Shown here in pieces: positions 21,601 to 35,300 of a stretch of DNA of 64,000 bases. How positions within the stretch are numbered: position 1 is the first letter of the stretch; every line of letters begins with the position of its first letter. Both the position numbers and the translations under genes were made by a program. Origin of the DNA: Antedon mediterranea (Eukaryota; Echinodermata; Crinoidea; Comatulida; Antedonidae); contig NC_092673.1 of the NCBI RefSeq assembly GCF_964355755.1, positions 10,423,001 through 10,487,000 of the forward strand, written 5' to 3'. A model generated the notes under the pieces. That model saw only the letters and a program-made list of their open reading frames with translations. It was not told the DNA's origin and made no database searches.

Positions 21601-24182
21601 CGCTGATCTATCTCTCTCTCTCTCTCGCTGATCTATCTCTCTCTCGCTGATCTATCTCTCTCGCTGATCTATCTCTCTCTCGCTGATCTATCTCTCTCTC
21701 TCGCTGATCTATCTCTCTCTCTCGCTGATCTATCTCTCTCTCTCTCTCGCTGATCTATCTCTCTCTCGCTGATCTATCTCTCTCTCGCTGATCTATCTCT
21801 CTCGCTGATCTGTCTCTCTCTCGCTTATCTATCTCTCTCTCGCTGATCTAGCTCTCTCTCGCTGATCTATCTCTCTCTCGCTGATCTATCTCTCTCTCAC
21901 TTATCTATCTCTCTCTCGCTGATCTACCTCTCTCTCGCTGATCTATCTCTCTCTCTCGCTGATCTATCTCTCTCTCGCTGATATATCTCTCTCTCGCTGA
22001 TCTAACTCTCTCGCTGATCTATCTCTCTCTCGCTGATCTATATCTCTCTCGCTGATCTTTCTCTCTTTCGCTGATCTATCTCTCTCTCGCTGATCTATCT
22101 CTCTCTCGCTGATCTATCACTCTCTCTCTCGCTGATCTATCTCTCTCTCTCTCGCTGATCTATCTCTCTCTCGCTGATCTATCTCTCTCTCGCTGATCTA
22201 TCTCTCTCTTTCTCTCGCTGATCTATCTCTCTCTTTCTCTCGCTGATCTATCTCTCTCTCTCGCTGATCTATCTCTCTCTCGCTGATCTATCTCTCTCTC
22301 GCGGATCTATATCTCTCTCGCTGATCTATCTCTCTCTCGCTGATCTTTCTCTCTCTCTGGCTGATCTATCTTTCTCTCGCTGATCTATCTCTCTCGCTGA
22401 TCTATCTCTCTCTCGCTGATCCATCTCTCTCTCTCGCTGATCTATCTCTCTCTCGCTGATCTATCTTTCTCTCGCTGATCTATCTCTCTCTCTCTCTCGC
22501 TGATCTATCTCTCTCTCTCGCTGATCTATCTCTCTCTCGCAGATCCATCTCTCTCTCGCTGATCTACCTTTCTCTCGCTGATCTATCTCTCTCTCTCTCT
22601 CGCGCTGATCTATCTCTCTCTCGCTGATCTATCTCTCTCTCGCATATCCATCTCTCTCTCGCTGATCTATCTATCTCTCGCTGATCTATCTCCCTCGCTG
22701 TTCTATCTCTCTCTAGTTGATCTATCTCTCTCTCGCTGATCTATCTCTCTCTCGCTGATCTATCTCTCTCTCTCTCTCGCTGATCTATCTCTCTCTCGCT
22801 GATCTATCTCTCTCTCTTGCTGATCTATCACTCTCTCTCGCTGATCTATCTCTCTCTCGCGCTGATCTATCTCTCTTTCTCTCTCGCTGATCTATCTCTA
22901 TCTCTCACTGATCTATCTCTCTCTCGCGCTGATCTATCTCTCTCTCGCTGATCTATATCTAGCTCTCTGTCGCTGATCTATCTCTAGCTTTCTCTCGCTG
23001 ATCTATCTCTCTCTGTCACTTATCTATCTCTCTCTGTCGCTGATCTATCTCTCTCTGTCGCTGATCTATCTTCCTCTGTCGCTGATCTATCTCTCTCTGT
23101 CGCTGATCTATCTCTCTCTGTCCCTGATCTATCTCTCTCTGTCGCTGATCTATCTCTCTATCTCTCTCTCGCTGATCTATCTCTCTCGCTGATCTATCTC
23201 TCTCTCGCTGATCTATCTCTCTCGTTGATCTATCTCTCTCTCTCTCTGATTTATCTCTCTCTCGATTATCTATCTCTCTCGCTGATCTATCTCTCTCTCT
23301 CGCTGATCTATCTCTCTCTCGCTGATCTATCTCTCTCTCGCTGATCTATCTCTCTCTCGCTGATCTATCTCTCACTCGCTGATCTATCTCTCTCTCGCTG
23401 ATTTATCTCTCTCTAGCTGATCTATCTCTCTCTCTCGCTGATCTATCTCTCTCTCTCGCTGATCTATCTCTCTCTCGCTGATCTATATCTCTCTCGCTGA
23501 TCTTTCTCTCTTTCGCTGATCTATCTCTCTCTCGCTGATCTATCTCTCTCTCGCTGATCTATCACTCTCTCTCTCGCTGATCTATCTCTCTCTCTCTCGC
23601 TGATCTATCTCTCTCTCGCTGATCTATCTCTCTCTCGCTGATCTATCTCTCTCTTTCTCTCGCTGATCTATCTCTCTTTTTCTCTCGCTGATCTATCTCT
23701 CTCTCTCGCTGATCTATCTCTCTCTCGCTGATCTATCTCTCTCTCGCGGATCTATATCTCTCTCGCTGATCTATCTCTCTCTCTCTCGCTGATCTATCTC
23801 TAGCTCTCTCTCGCTGATCTATCTCTCTCTCTCTCTGACGCTGATCTATCTCTCTCTGTTGCTGATCTATCTATCTCTGTCGCTGATCTATCTCTCTCTC
23901 TCTCTCTCTGTCGCTGATCTATCTCTCTCTCGCTGATCTATCTCTCCTCCTCGCTGATCTATCTCTCTCTCTCTCGCTGATCTATCTCTCTCTCTCGCTG
24001 ATCTATATATATCTCTCTCTCTCTCTCGCTGATCTATCTCTCTCTCGCTGATCTCTCTCTCTCTCGCTGATCTATCTCTCTCGCTGATCTATCTCTCTCT
24101 CGCTGATCTATCTCTCTCTTGCTGATCTATCTCTCTCTCACAGATATCTCTCTCTCGCTGATCTATCTCTCTCTCTCGCTGA

Positions 24183-24186
<4 letters not shown>

Positions 24187-24226
<40 letters not shown>
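24187..24226. repeat. Longest pure TC tract, (TC)20
   Basis: Forty bases of uninterrupted TC lie within copy 1 of the 13-kb block. The same tract in copy 2 (37,865-37,900) is (TC)18, so the two copies differ here by two dinucleotides. Confidence 0.85.
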
Positions 24227-24231
<5 letters not shown>

Positions 24232-27200
24232 TCTATCTCTCTCTCGCTGATCTATCTCTCACTCGCTGATCTATCTATCTCTCTCTCGCTGTTCTATCTA
24301 TCTCTCTCTCTCGCTGATCTATCTATCTCTCGCTGATATATCTATCTCTCTCTCGCTCATCTATCTCTCTCTCGCTGATCTATCTATCTCTCTCTCGCTG
24401 ATCTATCTCTCTCTCGCTGATCTATCTATCTCTCTCTCGGTGATCTATCTCTCCCCCGCTGATCTATCTCTCTCTCGCTAATCTATCTCTCTCTCGCTGA
24501 TCTATCTCTCTCTCTCGCTGATCTATCTCTCTCTCGCTGATCTATCTCTCTCTCGCTGATCTATCTCTCTCTCGCTGATCTATCTCTCTCTCGCTGATCT
24601 ATCACTCTCTCTCGCTGATCTATCTCTCTCTTTCGCTGATCTATCTCTCTCTCTCGCTGATCTATCTCTCACTCTCGCTGATCTATCTCTCTCTCTCTCT
24701 CGCTGATCTATCTCTCTCTCGCTGATCTATCTCTTTCTCTCGCTGATATATATCTCTCTCTCTCACTGATCTATCTCTCTCTCTTGCTGATCTATCTCTC
24801 TCTCTCGCTGATCTATCTCTCTCTCTCGCTGATCTATCTCTCTCTGTCGCTGATCTATCTCTCTCTCTGTCGCTGATCTATCTCTCTCTCTCGCTGATCT
24901 ATCTCTCTCTCGCTGATCTATCTCTCTCTCGCTGATCTATCTCTCTCTGTCGCTGATCTATCTCTCTCGCTGATCTATCTCTCTCTCGCTGATCTATCTC
25001 TCTCTCTCTCTCGCTGGTCTATCTCTCTCTCGCTGATCTATCTCTCTCTCTCACTGATCTATCTCTCTCTCTCGCTGATCTATCTCTCTCTCTCGCTGAT
25101 CTATCTCTCTCTCTCGCTGATCTATCTCTCTCTCGCGCTGATCTATCTCTTTCTCTCGCTGATCTATCTCTCTCGCTGATCTATCTCTCTCTCGCTGATC
25201 TATCTCTCTCTCGCTGATCTATCTCTCTCTCGCTGATCTATCTCTCTCTCTCGCTGATCTATCACTCTCTCTCGCTGATCTATCTCTCTCTCTCGCTGAT
25301 CTATCTCTCTCTCTCTCTCGCTGATCTATCTCTCTCTCGCGCTGATCTATCTCTCTCTCTCGCTGATCTATCTCTCTCTCTCGCTGATCTATCTCTCTCT
25401 CTGACGCTGATCTATCTCTCTCTGTCGCTGATCTATCTCTAGCTCTCTCTCGCTGATCTATCTCTCTCTCTGACGCTGATCTATCCCTCTCTGTCGCTGA
25501 TCTATCTCTCTCTGTCGCTGATCTATCTCTCTCTCTGTCGCTGATCTATCTCTCCTCCTCGCTGATCTATCTCTCTCTCTCGCTGATCTATCTCTCTCTC
25601 TCTCTCGCTGATCTAACTCTCTCTCTCGCTGATCTATCTCTCTCTCTCTCTCTCTCGCTGATCTATCTCTCTCTCGCTGATCTATCTCTCTCTCGCTGAT
25701 CTATCTCTCTCTCTCGCTGATCTATCTCTCTCTCGCTGATCTATCTCTCTCTCGCTGATCTATCTCTCTCTCTCTCGCTGATCTATCACTCTCTCTCTCG
25801 CTGATCTATCTCTCTCTCTCTCGCTGATCTATCTCTCTCTCTCGCTGATCTATCTCTCTTTGTCGCTGATCTATCTCTCTCTCTGTCGCTGATCTATCTC
25901 TCTCTCTCGCTGATCTATCTCTCTCTCGCTGATCTATCTCTCTCTCGCTGATATATCTCTCTCTGTCGCTGATCTATCTCTCTCGCTGATCTATCTCTCT
26001 CTCGCTGATCGATCTCTCTCTCTCGCTGGTCTATCTTTCTCTCGCTGATCTATCTCTCTCTCTCACTGATCTATCTCTCTCTCTCGCTGATCTATCTCTC
26101 TCTCGCGCTGAGCTATCTCTCTCTCGCTGATCTATCTCTCTCGCTGATCTATCTCTCTCGCTGATCTATCTCTCTCTCGCTGATCTATCTCTCTCTCTCG
26201 CTGATCTATCACTCTCTCTCGCTGATCTATCTCTCTCTCTCGCTGATCTATCTCTCTCTCTCTCTCTCTCGCTGATCTATCTCTCTCTCGCGCTGATCTA
26301 TCTCTCTCTCTCTCGCTGATCTATCACTCTCTCTCGCTGATCTATCTCTCTCTCTCTCGCTGATCTATCTCTCTCTCTCGCTGATCTATCTCTCTTTGTC
26401 GCTGATCTATCTCTCTCTCTGTCGCTGATCTATCTCTCTCTCTCGCTGATCTATCTCTCTCTCGCTGATCTATCTCTCTCTCGCTGATATATCTCTCTCT
26501 GTCGCTGATCTATCTCTCTCGCTGATCTATCTCTCTCTCGCTGATCTATCTCTCTCTCGCTGATCTATCTCTCTCTCGCTGATCTATCTCTCTCTCGCTG
26601 ATCTATCTCTCTCTCGCTGATCTATCTCTCTCTCTCGCTGATCTATCTCTCTCTCGCTGATCTATATTTCTCTCGCTGATCTATCTCTCTCTCGCTGATC
26701 TATCTCTCTCTCGCTGATATGTCTCTCTCTCGCTGATCTATCTCCCTCTCGCTGATCTAACTCTCCCCCGCTGATCTATCTCTCTCTCGCTAATCTATCT
26801 CTCTCTCGCTGATCTATCTCTCTCTCTCTCGCTGATCTATCTCTCTCCCTGATCTATCTCTCTCTCGCTGATCTCTCTCTCTCGCTGATCTATCTCTCTC
26901 TCGCTGATCTATCTATCTCTCGCTGATCTATCTCTCTCTCGCTGATCTATCACTCTCTCTCGCTGATCTATCTCTCTCTCTCGCTGATCTATCTCTCTCT
27001 CTCTCGCTGATCTATCTCTCTCTCGCTGATCTATCTCTCTCGCTGATCTATCTCTCTCTCGCTGATCTATCTCTCTCTCTCTCTCGCTGATCTATCTCTC
27101 TCTCGCTGATCTGTCTCTCTCTCGCTGATCTATCTCTCTCTCGCTGATCTATCTCTCTCTCGCTGATCTATCTCTCTCTCGCTGATCTATCTCTCTCTCG

Positions 27201-28689
27201 CTTATCTATTTCTCTCTCTCGCTGATCTACCTCTCTCTCGCTGATCTATCTCTCTCTCTCGCTGATCTATCTCTCTCTCGCTGATATATCTCTCACTCGC
27301 TGATCTAACTCTCTCGCTGATCTATCTCTCTCTCGCTGATCTATCTCTTTCTCGCTGATCTATCTCTCTCTCGCTGATCTATCTCTCTCTCGCTGATCTA
27401 TCTCTCTCTCGCTGATCTATCTCTCTCTCGCTGATCAATCTCTCTCTCGCTGATCTATCTCTCTCTCGCAGATCTATCACTCTCTCTCGCTGATCTATCT
27501 CTCTCTCTCTCTCGCTGATCTATCTCTCTCTCTCGCTGATCTATCTCTCTCTCGCTGATCTATCTCTCTCGCTGATCTATCTCTCTCTCGCTGATCTATC
27601 TCTCTCTCTCTCGCTGATCTATTTCTCTCTCGCTGATCTATCTCTCTCTCGCTGATCTATCTCTCTCTCTCTCGCTGATCTATATCTCTCTCGCTGATCT
27701 ATCTCTCTCTCGCTGATCTTTCTCTCTCTCTGGCTGATCTATCTCTCTCTCGCTGATCTATCTCTCTCGCTGATCTATCTCTCTCTCGCTGATCTATCTC
27801 TCTCTCTCGCTGATCTATCTCTCTCTCGCTGATCTATATTTCTCTCGCTGATCTATCTCTCTCTCTCGCGCTGATCTATCTCTCTCTCGCTGATCTATCT
27901 CTCTCTCGCAGATCCATCTCTCTCTCGCTGATCTATCTCTCTCTCGCTGATCTATCTCCCTCGCTGTTCTATCTCTCTCTAGTTGATCTATCTCTCTCTC
28001 GCTGATCTATCTCTCTCTCGCTGATCTATCTCTCTCGCTGATCTATATCTCTCTCGCTGATCTATCTCTCTCTCTCTCTCGCTGATCTATCTCTCTCTCG
28101 CTGATCTGTCTCTCTCTCGCTGATCTATCTCTCTCTCGCTGATCTATCTCTCTCTCGCTGATCTATCTCTCTCTCGCTGATCTATCTCTCTCTCGCTTAT
28201 CTATCTCTCTCTCTCGCTGATCTACCTCTCTCTCGCTGATCTATCTCTCTCTCTCGCTGATCTATCTCTCTCTCGCTGATATATCTCTCTCTCGCTGATC
28301 TAACTCTCTCGCTGATCTATCTCTCTCTCGCTGATCTATCTCTTTCTCGCTGATCTATCTCTCTCTCTCGCTGATCTATCTCTCTCTCGCTGATCTATCT
28401 CTCTCTCTCGCTGATCTATCTCTCTCTCGCTGATCTATCTCTCTCGCTGATCTATCTCTCTCTCGCTGATCTATCTCTCTCTCTCTCTCGCTGATCTATC
28501 TCTCCCTCGCTGATCTATCTCTCTCTCGCTGATCTATCTCTCTCTCGCTGATCTGTCTCTCTCTCGCTGATCTATCTCTCTCTCGCTGATCTATCTCTCT
28601 CTCGCTGATCTATCTCTCTCTCGCTGATCTATCTCTCTCTCGCTTATCTATCTCTCTCTCGCTGATCTACCTCTCTCTCGCTGATCTAT

Positions 28690-31400
28690 CTCTCTCTCTC
28701 GTTTATCTATCTCTCTCTCTCGCTGATATATCTCTCTCTCGCTGATCTAACTCTCTCACTGATCTATCTCTCTCTCGCTGATCTATCTCTTTCTCGCTGA
28801 TCTATCTCTCTCTCGCTGATCTATCACTCTCTCGCTGATCTATCTCTCCCTCGCTGATCTATCTCTCTCTCGCTGATCTATCTCTCTCTCGCTGATCTAT
28901 CTCTCTCTCGCTGATCTATCACTCTCTCTCGCTGATCTATCTCTCTCTCTCTCTCGCTGATCTATCTCTCTCTCTCGCTGATCTATCTCTCTCTCGCTGA
29001 TCTATCTCTCTCGCTGATCTATCTCTCTCTCGCTGATCTATCTCTCTCACTCTCTCGCTGATCTTTCTCTCTCTCGCTGATCTATCTCTCTCTCGCTGAT
29101 CTATCTCTCTCTCGCTGATCTGTCTCTCTCTCGCTGATCTATCTCTCTCTCAATGATCTATCTCTCTCTCGCTGATCTATCTCTCTCTCGCTGATCTATC
29201 TCTCTCTCGCTTATCTATCTCTCTCTCTCGCTGATCTACCTCTCTCTCGCTGATCTATCTCTCTCTCGCTGATCTATCTCTCTCTCGCTGATATATCTCT
29301 CTCTCGCTGATCTAACTCTCTCGCTGATCTATCTCTCTCTCGCTGATCTATCTCTTTTTCGCTGATCTATCTCTCTCTCGCTGATCTATCACTCTCTCGC
29401 TGATCTATCTCTCCCTCGCTGATCTATCTCTCTCTCGCTGATCTATCTCTCTCTCGCTGATCTATCTCTCTCTCGCTGATCTATCACTCTCTCTCGCTGA
29501 TCTATCTCTCTCTCTCGCTGATCTATCTCTCTCTCTCGCTGATCTATCTCTCTCTCGCTGATCTATCTCTCTCGCTGATCTATCTCTCTCTCGCTGATCT
29601 ATCTCTCTCTCGCTGATCTATCACTCTCTCTCTCGCTGATCTATCTATCTCTCTCTCGCTGATCTATCCCTCTCTCGCAGATCCATCTCTCTCTCGCTGA
29701 TCTATCTCTCTCTCGCTGATCTATCTCCCTCGCTGTTCTATCTCTCTAGTTGATCTATCTCTCTCTCGCTGATCTATCTCTCTCTCGCTGATCTATCTCT
29801 CTCTCTCGCTGATCTATCTCTCTCTCTCTCGCTGATCTATCTCTCTCTCGCTGATCTATCTCTCTCTCTTGCTGATCTATCACTCTCTCTCGCTGATCTA
29901 TCTCTCTCTCGCGCTGATCTATCTCTCTCTCTCTCGCTGATCTATCTCTATCTCTCACTGATCTATCTTTCTCTCTCGCTGATCTATCTCTCTCTCCCGC
30001 TGATCTATCTCTAGCTCTCTGTCGCTGATCTATCTCTAGCTCTCTCTCGCTGATCTATCTCTCTCTGTCGCTGATCTATCTCCCTCTGTCGCTGATCTAT
30101 CTCTCTCTGTCGCTGATCTATCTCTCTCTGTCGCTGATCTATCTCTCTATCTCTCTCTCGCTGATCTATCTCTCTCGCTGATCTATCTCTCTCTCGCTGA
30201 TCTATCTCTCTCTCGCTGATCTATCTTTCTCTCGCTGATCTATCTCTCTCTCGCTTATCTATCTCTCTCTCGCTGATCTAGCTCTCTCTCGCTGATCTAT
30301 CTCTCTCTCGCTGATCTATCTCTCTCTCGCTGATATATCTCTCTCTCGCTGATCTAACTCTCTCGCTGATCTATCTCTCTCTCGCTGATCTATCTCTTTC
30401 TCGCTGATCTATCTCTCTCTCGCTGATCTATCTCTCTCTCGCTGATCTATCTCTCTCTCGCTGATCTATCTCTCTCTCGCTGATCTATCTCTCTCTCTCG
30501 CTGATCTATCTCTCTCTCGCTGATCTATATTTCTCTCGCTGATCTATCTCTCTCTCGCTGATCTATCTCTCTCTCGCTGATATGTCTCTCTCTCGCTGAT
30601 CTATCTCCCTCTCGCTGAACTAACTCTCCCCCGCTGATCTATCTCTCTCTCGCTAATCTATCTCTCTCTCGCTGATCTATCTCTCTCTCTCTCGCTGATC
30701 TATCTCTCTCCCTGATCTATCTCTCTCTCGCTGATCTCTCTCTCGCTGATCTATCTCTCTCTCGCTGATCTATCTATCTCTCGCTGATCTATCTCTCTCT
30801 CGCTGATCTATCACTCTCTCTCGCTGATCTATCTCTCTCTCGCTGATCTATCTCTCTCTCTCTCTCTCGCTGATCTATCTCTCTCTCGCTGATCTATCTC
30901 TCTCGCTGATCTATCTCTCTCTCGCTGATCTATCTCTCTCTCTCTCTCGCTGATCTATCTCTCTCTCGCTGATCTGTCTCTCTCTCGCTGATCTATCTCT
31001 CTCTCGCTGATCTATCTCTCTCTCGCTGATCTATCTCTCTCTCGCTGATCTATCTCTCTCTCGCTTATCTATCTCTCTCTCTCGCTGATCTACCTCTCTC
31101 TCGCTGATCTATCTCTCTCTCTCGCTGATCTATCTCTCTCTCGCTGATATATCTCTCTCTCGCTGATCTAACTCTCTCGCTGATCTATCTCTCTCTCGCT
31201 GATCTATCTCTTTCTCGCTGATCTATCTCTCTCTCGCTGATCTATCTCTCTCTCGCTGATCTATCTCTCTCTCGCTGATCTATCTCTCTCTCGCTGATCT
31301 ATCTCTCTCTCGCTGATCTATCTCTCTCTCGCTTATCTATCTCTCTCTCGCTGATCTACCTCTCTCTCGCTGATCTATCTCTCTCTCTCGTTTATCTATC
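28690..31400. repeat. Nested ~2.69-kb duplication within copy 1
   Basis: The rare CTCGTTTATC unit, followed by a longer unit with GATATATC and then CTAAC, occurs at about 28,700 and 31,390. The sequence after the second occurrence follows that after the first for a few hundred bases, then copy 1 of the 13-kb block ends. The equivalent in copy 2 lies at 42,410 and 45,046 and continues much further. Confidence 0.75.
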
Positions 31401-31737
31401 TCTCTCTCTCGCTGATATATCTCTCTCTCGCTGATCTAACTCTCTCGCTGATCTATCTCTCTCTCGCTGATCTATCTCTTTCTCGCTGATCTATCTCTCT
31501 CTCGCTGATCTATCACTCTCTCGCTGATCTATCTCTCCCTCGCTGATCTATCTCTCTCTCGCTGATCTATCTCTCTCTCGCTGATCTATCTCTCTCTCGC
31601 TGATCTATCACTCTCTCTCGCTGATCTATCTCTCTCTCTCTCTCGCTGATCTATCTCTCTCTCTCGCTGATCTATCTCTCTCTCGCTGATCTATCTCTCT
31701 CGCTGATCTATCTCTCTCTCGCTGATCTATCTCTCTC

Positions 31738-32329
31738 GCTGATCTATCTCTCTCTCGCTGATCTATCTCTCTCGCTGATCTATCTCTCACTCGCTGATCT
31801 ATCTCTCTCTCGCTGATCTATCTCTCTCTAGCTGATCTATCTCTCTCTCGCTGATCTATCTCTCTCGCTGATCTATCTCTCTCTCGCAGATATATCTCTC
31901 TCTCGCTGATCTATCTCTCTCTCGCTGATCTATCTCTCTCTCTCGCTGATTTATCTCTCTCTCGCTGATCTATCTCTCTCGCTGATCTATCTCTCTCTCT
32001 CTCTTATTTATCTCTCTCGCTGATCAATCTCTCTCGCTGATCTAACTCTCTCGCTGATCTATCTCTCTCTCGCTGATCTATCTCTTTCTCGCTGATTTAT
32101 CTCTCTCTCGCTGATCTATCTCTCTCTCGCTGATATATCTCTCACTCGCTGATCTATCTCTCTCTCGCTGATCTATCTCTCTCTCGCTGATCTATCTCTC
32201 TCTCGCTGATCTATCTCTCTGTCGCTGATCTATCTCTCTCTGTCGCTGATCTATCTCCCTCTGTCGCTGATCTATCTCTCTCTGTCGCTGATCTATCTCT
32301 CTCTGTCGCTGATCTATCTCCCTCTGTCG
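31738..32329. repeat. Spacer between the two 13-kb copies
   Basis: This 0.6-kb spacer is itself satellite. Its first two thirds (about 31,775-32,190) follow 19,083-19,500 and 32,763-33,180: CTCACTCG, then CTCTAGCTG, then CGCAGATATATC, then GATTTATC, then CTAAC in the same order, with a local difference at CTCTTATTTATC (~32,001) and TGATCAATC. The last part is a short run of GTCG units. It is therefore a third, rearranged fragment of the left end of the block. Confidence 0.75.
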
Positions 32330-35300
32330 CTGATCTATCTCTCTCGCTGATCTATCTCTCTCTCGCTGATCTATCTCTCTCTCGCTGATCTATCTCTCTC
32401 TGTCGCTGATCTATCTCTCTCTGTCGCTGATCTATCTCTCTCTGTCGCTGATCTATCTCTCTCTGTCGCTGATCTATCTCCCTCTGTCGCGGATCTATCT
32501 CTCTCTGTCGCTGATCTATCTCTCTCTGTCACTGATCTATCTCTCTATCTCTCTCTCGCTGATCTATCTCTCTCGCTGATCTATCTCTCTCTCGCTGATC
32601 TATCTCTCTCTCGCTGATCTATCTCCTTCTCGCTGATCTATTTCTCTCTCGCTGATCTATTTCTCTCTCGCTGATCTATCTCTCTCGCTGATCTATCTCT
32701 CTCTTTCGCTGATCTATCTCTCTCGCTGATCTATCTCTCTCTCGCTGATCTATCTCTCTCGCTGATCTATCTCTCACTCGCTGATCTATCTCTCTCTCGC
32801 TGATCTATCTCTCTCTAGCTGATCTATCTCTCTCTCGCTGATCTATCTCTCTCGCTGATCTATCTCTCTCTCGCAGATATATCTCTCTCTCGCTGATCTA
32901 TCTCTCTCTCGCTGATCTATCTCTCTCTCTCGCTGATTTATCTCTCTCTCGCTGATCTATCTCTCTCGCTGATCTATCTCTCTCGCTGATTTATCTCTCT
33001 CTCGCTGATCTATCTCTCTCGCTGATCTAACTCTCTCGCTGATCTATCTTTCTCTCGCTGATCTATCTCTTTCTCGCTGATTTATCTCTCTCTCGCTGAT
33101 CTATCTCTCTCTCGCTGATATATCTCTCACTCGCTGATCTATCTCTCTCTCGCTGATCTATCTCTCTCTCGCTGATCTATCTCTCTCGTTGATCTATCTC
33201 TCTCTCTCGCTGATCTATCTCTCTCTCGCTGATCTATCTCTCTCTCTCGCTGATCTATCTCTCTCGCAGATCTATCTCTCTCTCCCTGATCTATCTCTCT
33301 CTCGCTGATCTATCTCTCTCTCTCTCGCTGATTTATCTCTCTCTCGCTGATCTATCTCTCTCGCTGATCTATCTCTCTCTCTCTGATTTATCTCTCTCGA
33401 TTATCTATCTCTCTCTCGCTGATCTATCTCTCTCTCTCGCTGATCTATCTCTCTCTCGCTGATCTATCTCTCTCTCGCTGATCTAACTCTCTCGCTGATC
33501 TATCACTATCTCGCTGATCTATCTCTTTCTCGCTGATCTATCTCTCTCTCGCTGATCTATCTCTCTCTCGCTGATCTATCTCTCTCTCGCTGATCTATCT
33601 CTCACTCGCTGATCTATCTCTCACTCTCTGATCTATCTCTCTCTCTCGCTGATCTATCTTTCTTTCGCTGATCTATCTCTCTCGCTGATCTATCTCTCTC
33701 TCGCTGATCTATCTCTCTCTCTCGCTGATCTATCTCACTCTCGCTGATCTATCTCTCTCTCTCGCTGATCTATCTCTCTCTCGCTGATCTATCTCTCTCT
33801 CGCCGATCTATCTCTCTCTCGCTGATCTATCTCTCTCGCTGATCTATATCTCTCTCGCTGATCTATCTCTCTCTCGCTGATCTTTCTCTCTCTCTCTCTG
33901 GCTGATCTATCTCTATCTTTCTCGCTGATCTATCTCTCTCGCTGATCTATCTCTCTCTCGCTGATCTATCTCTCTCTCTTGCTGATCTATCTCTCTCGCT
34001 GATCTATCTTTCTCTCGCTGATCTATCTCTCTCTCTCGCGCGCTGATCTATCTCTCTCTCGCTGATCTATCCCTTTCTCGCAGATCCATCTCTCTCTCGC
34101 TGATCTATCTCTCTCTCGCTGATCTATCTCCCTCGCTGTTCTATCTCTCTCTAGTTGATCTATCTCTCTCTCGCTTATCTATCTCTCTCTCGCTGATCTA
34201 TCTCTCTCTCTCTCGCTGATCTATCTCTCTCGCTGATCTCTCTCTCTCTCTTGCTGATCTATCACTCTCTCTCGCTGATCTGTCTCTCTCTCGCGCTGAT
34301 CTATCTCTCTCTCTCTCTCACTGATCTATCTCTATCTCTCACTGATCTATCTCTCTCTCTCTCTCGCTGATCTATCTCTCTCTCTCGCTGATCTATCTCT
34401 ATCTTTCTCGCTGATCTATCTCTCTCGCTGATCTATCTCTCTCTCGCTGATCTATCTCTCTCTCTTGCTGATCTATCTCTCTCGCTGATCTATCTTTCTC
34501 TCGCTGATCTATCTCTCTCTCTCTCGCGCTGATCTATCTCTCTCTCGCTGATCTATCTCCCTCGCTGTTCTATCTCTCTCTAGTTGATCTATCTCTCTCT
34601 CGCTTATCTATCTCTCTCTCGCTGATCTATCTCTCTCTCTCTCTCGCTGATCTATCTCTCTCTCGCTGATCTCTCTCTCTCTCTCGCTGATCTATCTCTC
34701 TCTCGCTGATCTGTCTCTCTCTCGCTGATCTATCTCTCTCTCGCTGATCTAACTCTCCCCCGCTGATCTATCTCTCTCTCGCAAATCTATCTCTCTCTCG
34801 CTGATCTATCTCTCCCTCTCTCGCTGATCTATCTCTCTCGCTGATCTATCTCTCTCTCGCTGATCTATCTCTCTCTCTCGCGCTGATCTATCTCTCTCTC
34901 GCTGATCTATCTCTCTCTCGCAGATCCATCTCTCTCTCGCTGATCTATCTCTCTCTCGCTGATCTATCTCCCTCGCTGTTCTATCTCTCTCTAGTTGATC
35001 TATCTCTCTCTCGCTGATCTCTCTCTCTCTCGCTGATCTATCTCTCTCTCTCTCGCTGATCTATCTCTCTCTCTCGCTGATCTATCTCTCTCTCTCTCGC
35101 TGATCTATCTCTCTCTCTCGCTGATCTATCTCTCTCGCTGATCTATCTCTCTCTCGCTGATCTATCTCTCTCTCTCGCTGATCTATCTCTCTCTCGCTGA
35201 TCTATCTCTCTCTCGCTGATCTATCTCTCTCTTGCTGATCTATCACTCTCTCTCGCTGATCTATCTCTCTCTCTCTCGCTGATCTATCTCTCTCTCTCTC

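Larger units (their letters stand above)
18650..31737. repeat. ~13.1-kb duplicated block, copy 1
   Basis: From 18,650 the sequence matches 32,330 onward at an initial offset of 13,680. Long stretches are identical base for base, including one very rare unit with CGCGGATC (18,809 and 32,489). Marker pairs along the block: TAGTTG 20470/34152, 20903/34581, 21314/34992, 22714/36390, 27980/41690 and 29747/43440, GATCTATATATATC near 24,003/37,681, CTCGTTTATC near 28,700/42,410, CAATGATC near 29,152/42,862, and CTGAACTAAC near 30,617/44,310. The offset stays between ~13,655 and ~13,710. Contents are only 19-bp satellite with A, B, C and D cassettes. Confidence 0.92.

Noticed and set aside
29755-29958. 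Minus-strand 67-codon frame, repeated identically at 43,448-43,651 and nearly so at 62,365-62,547
   Set aside because: The identity looks like protein conservation but is explained by the 13-kb duplication and by a shared B-C cassette. The peptide is only REIDQRER-type repeat.
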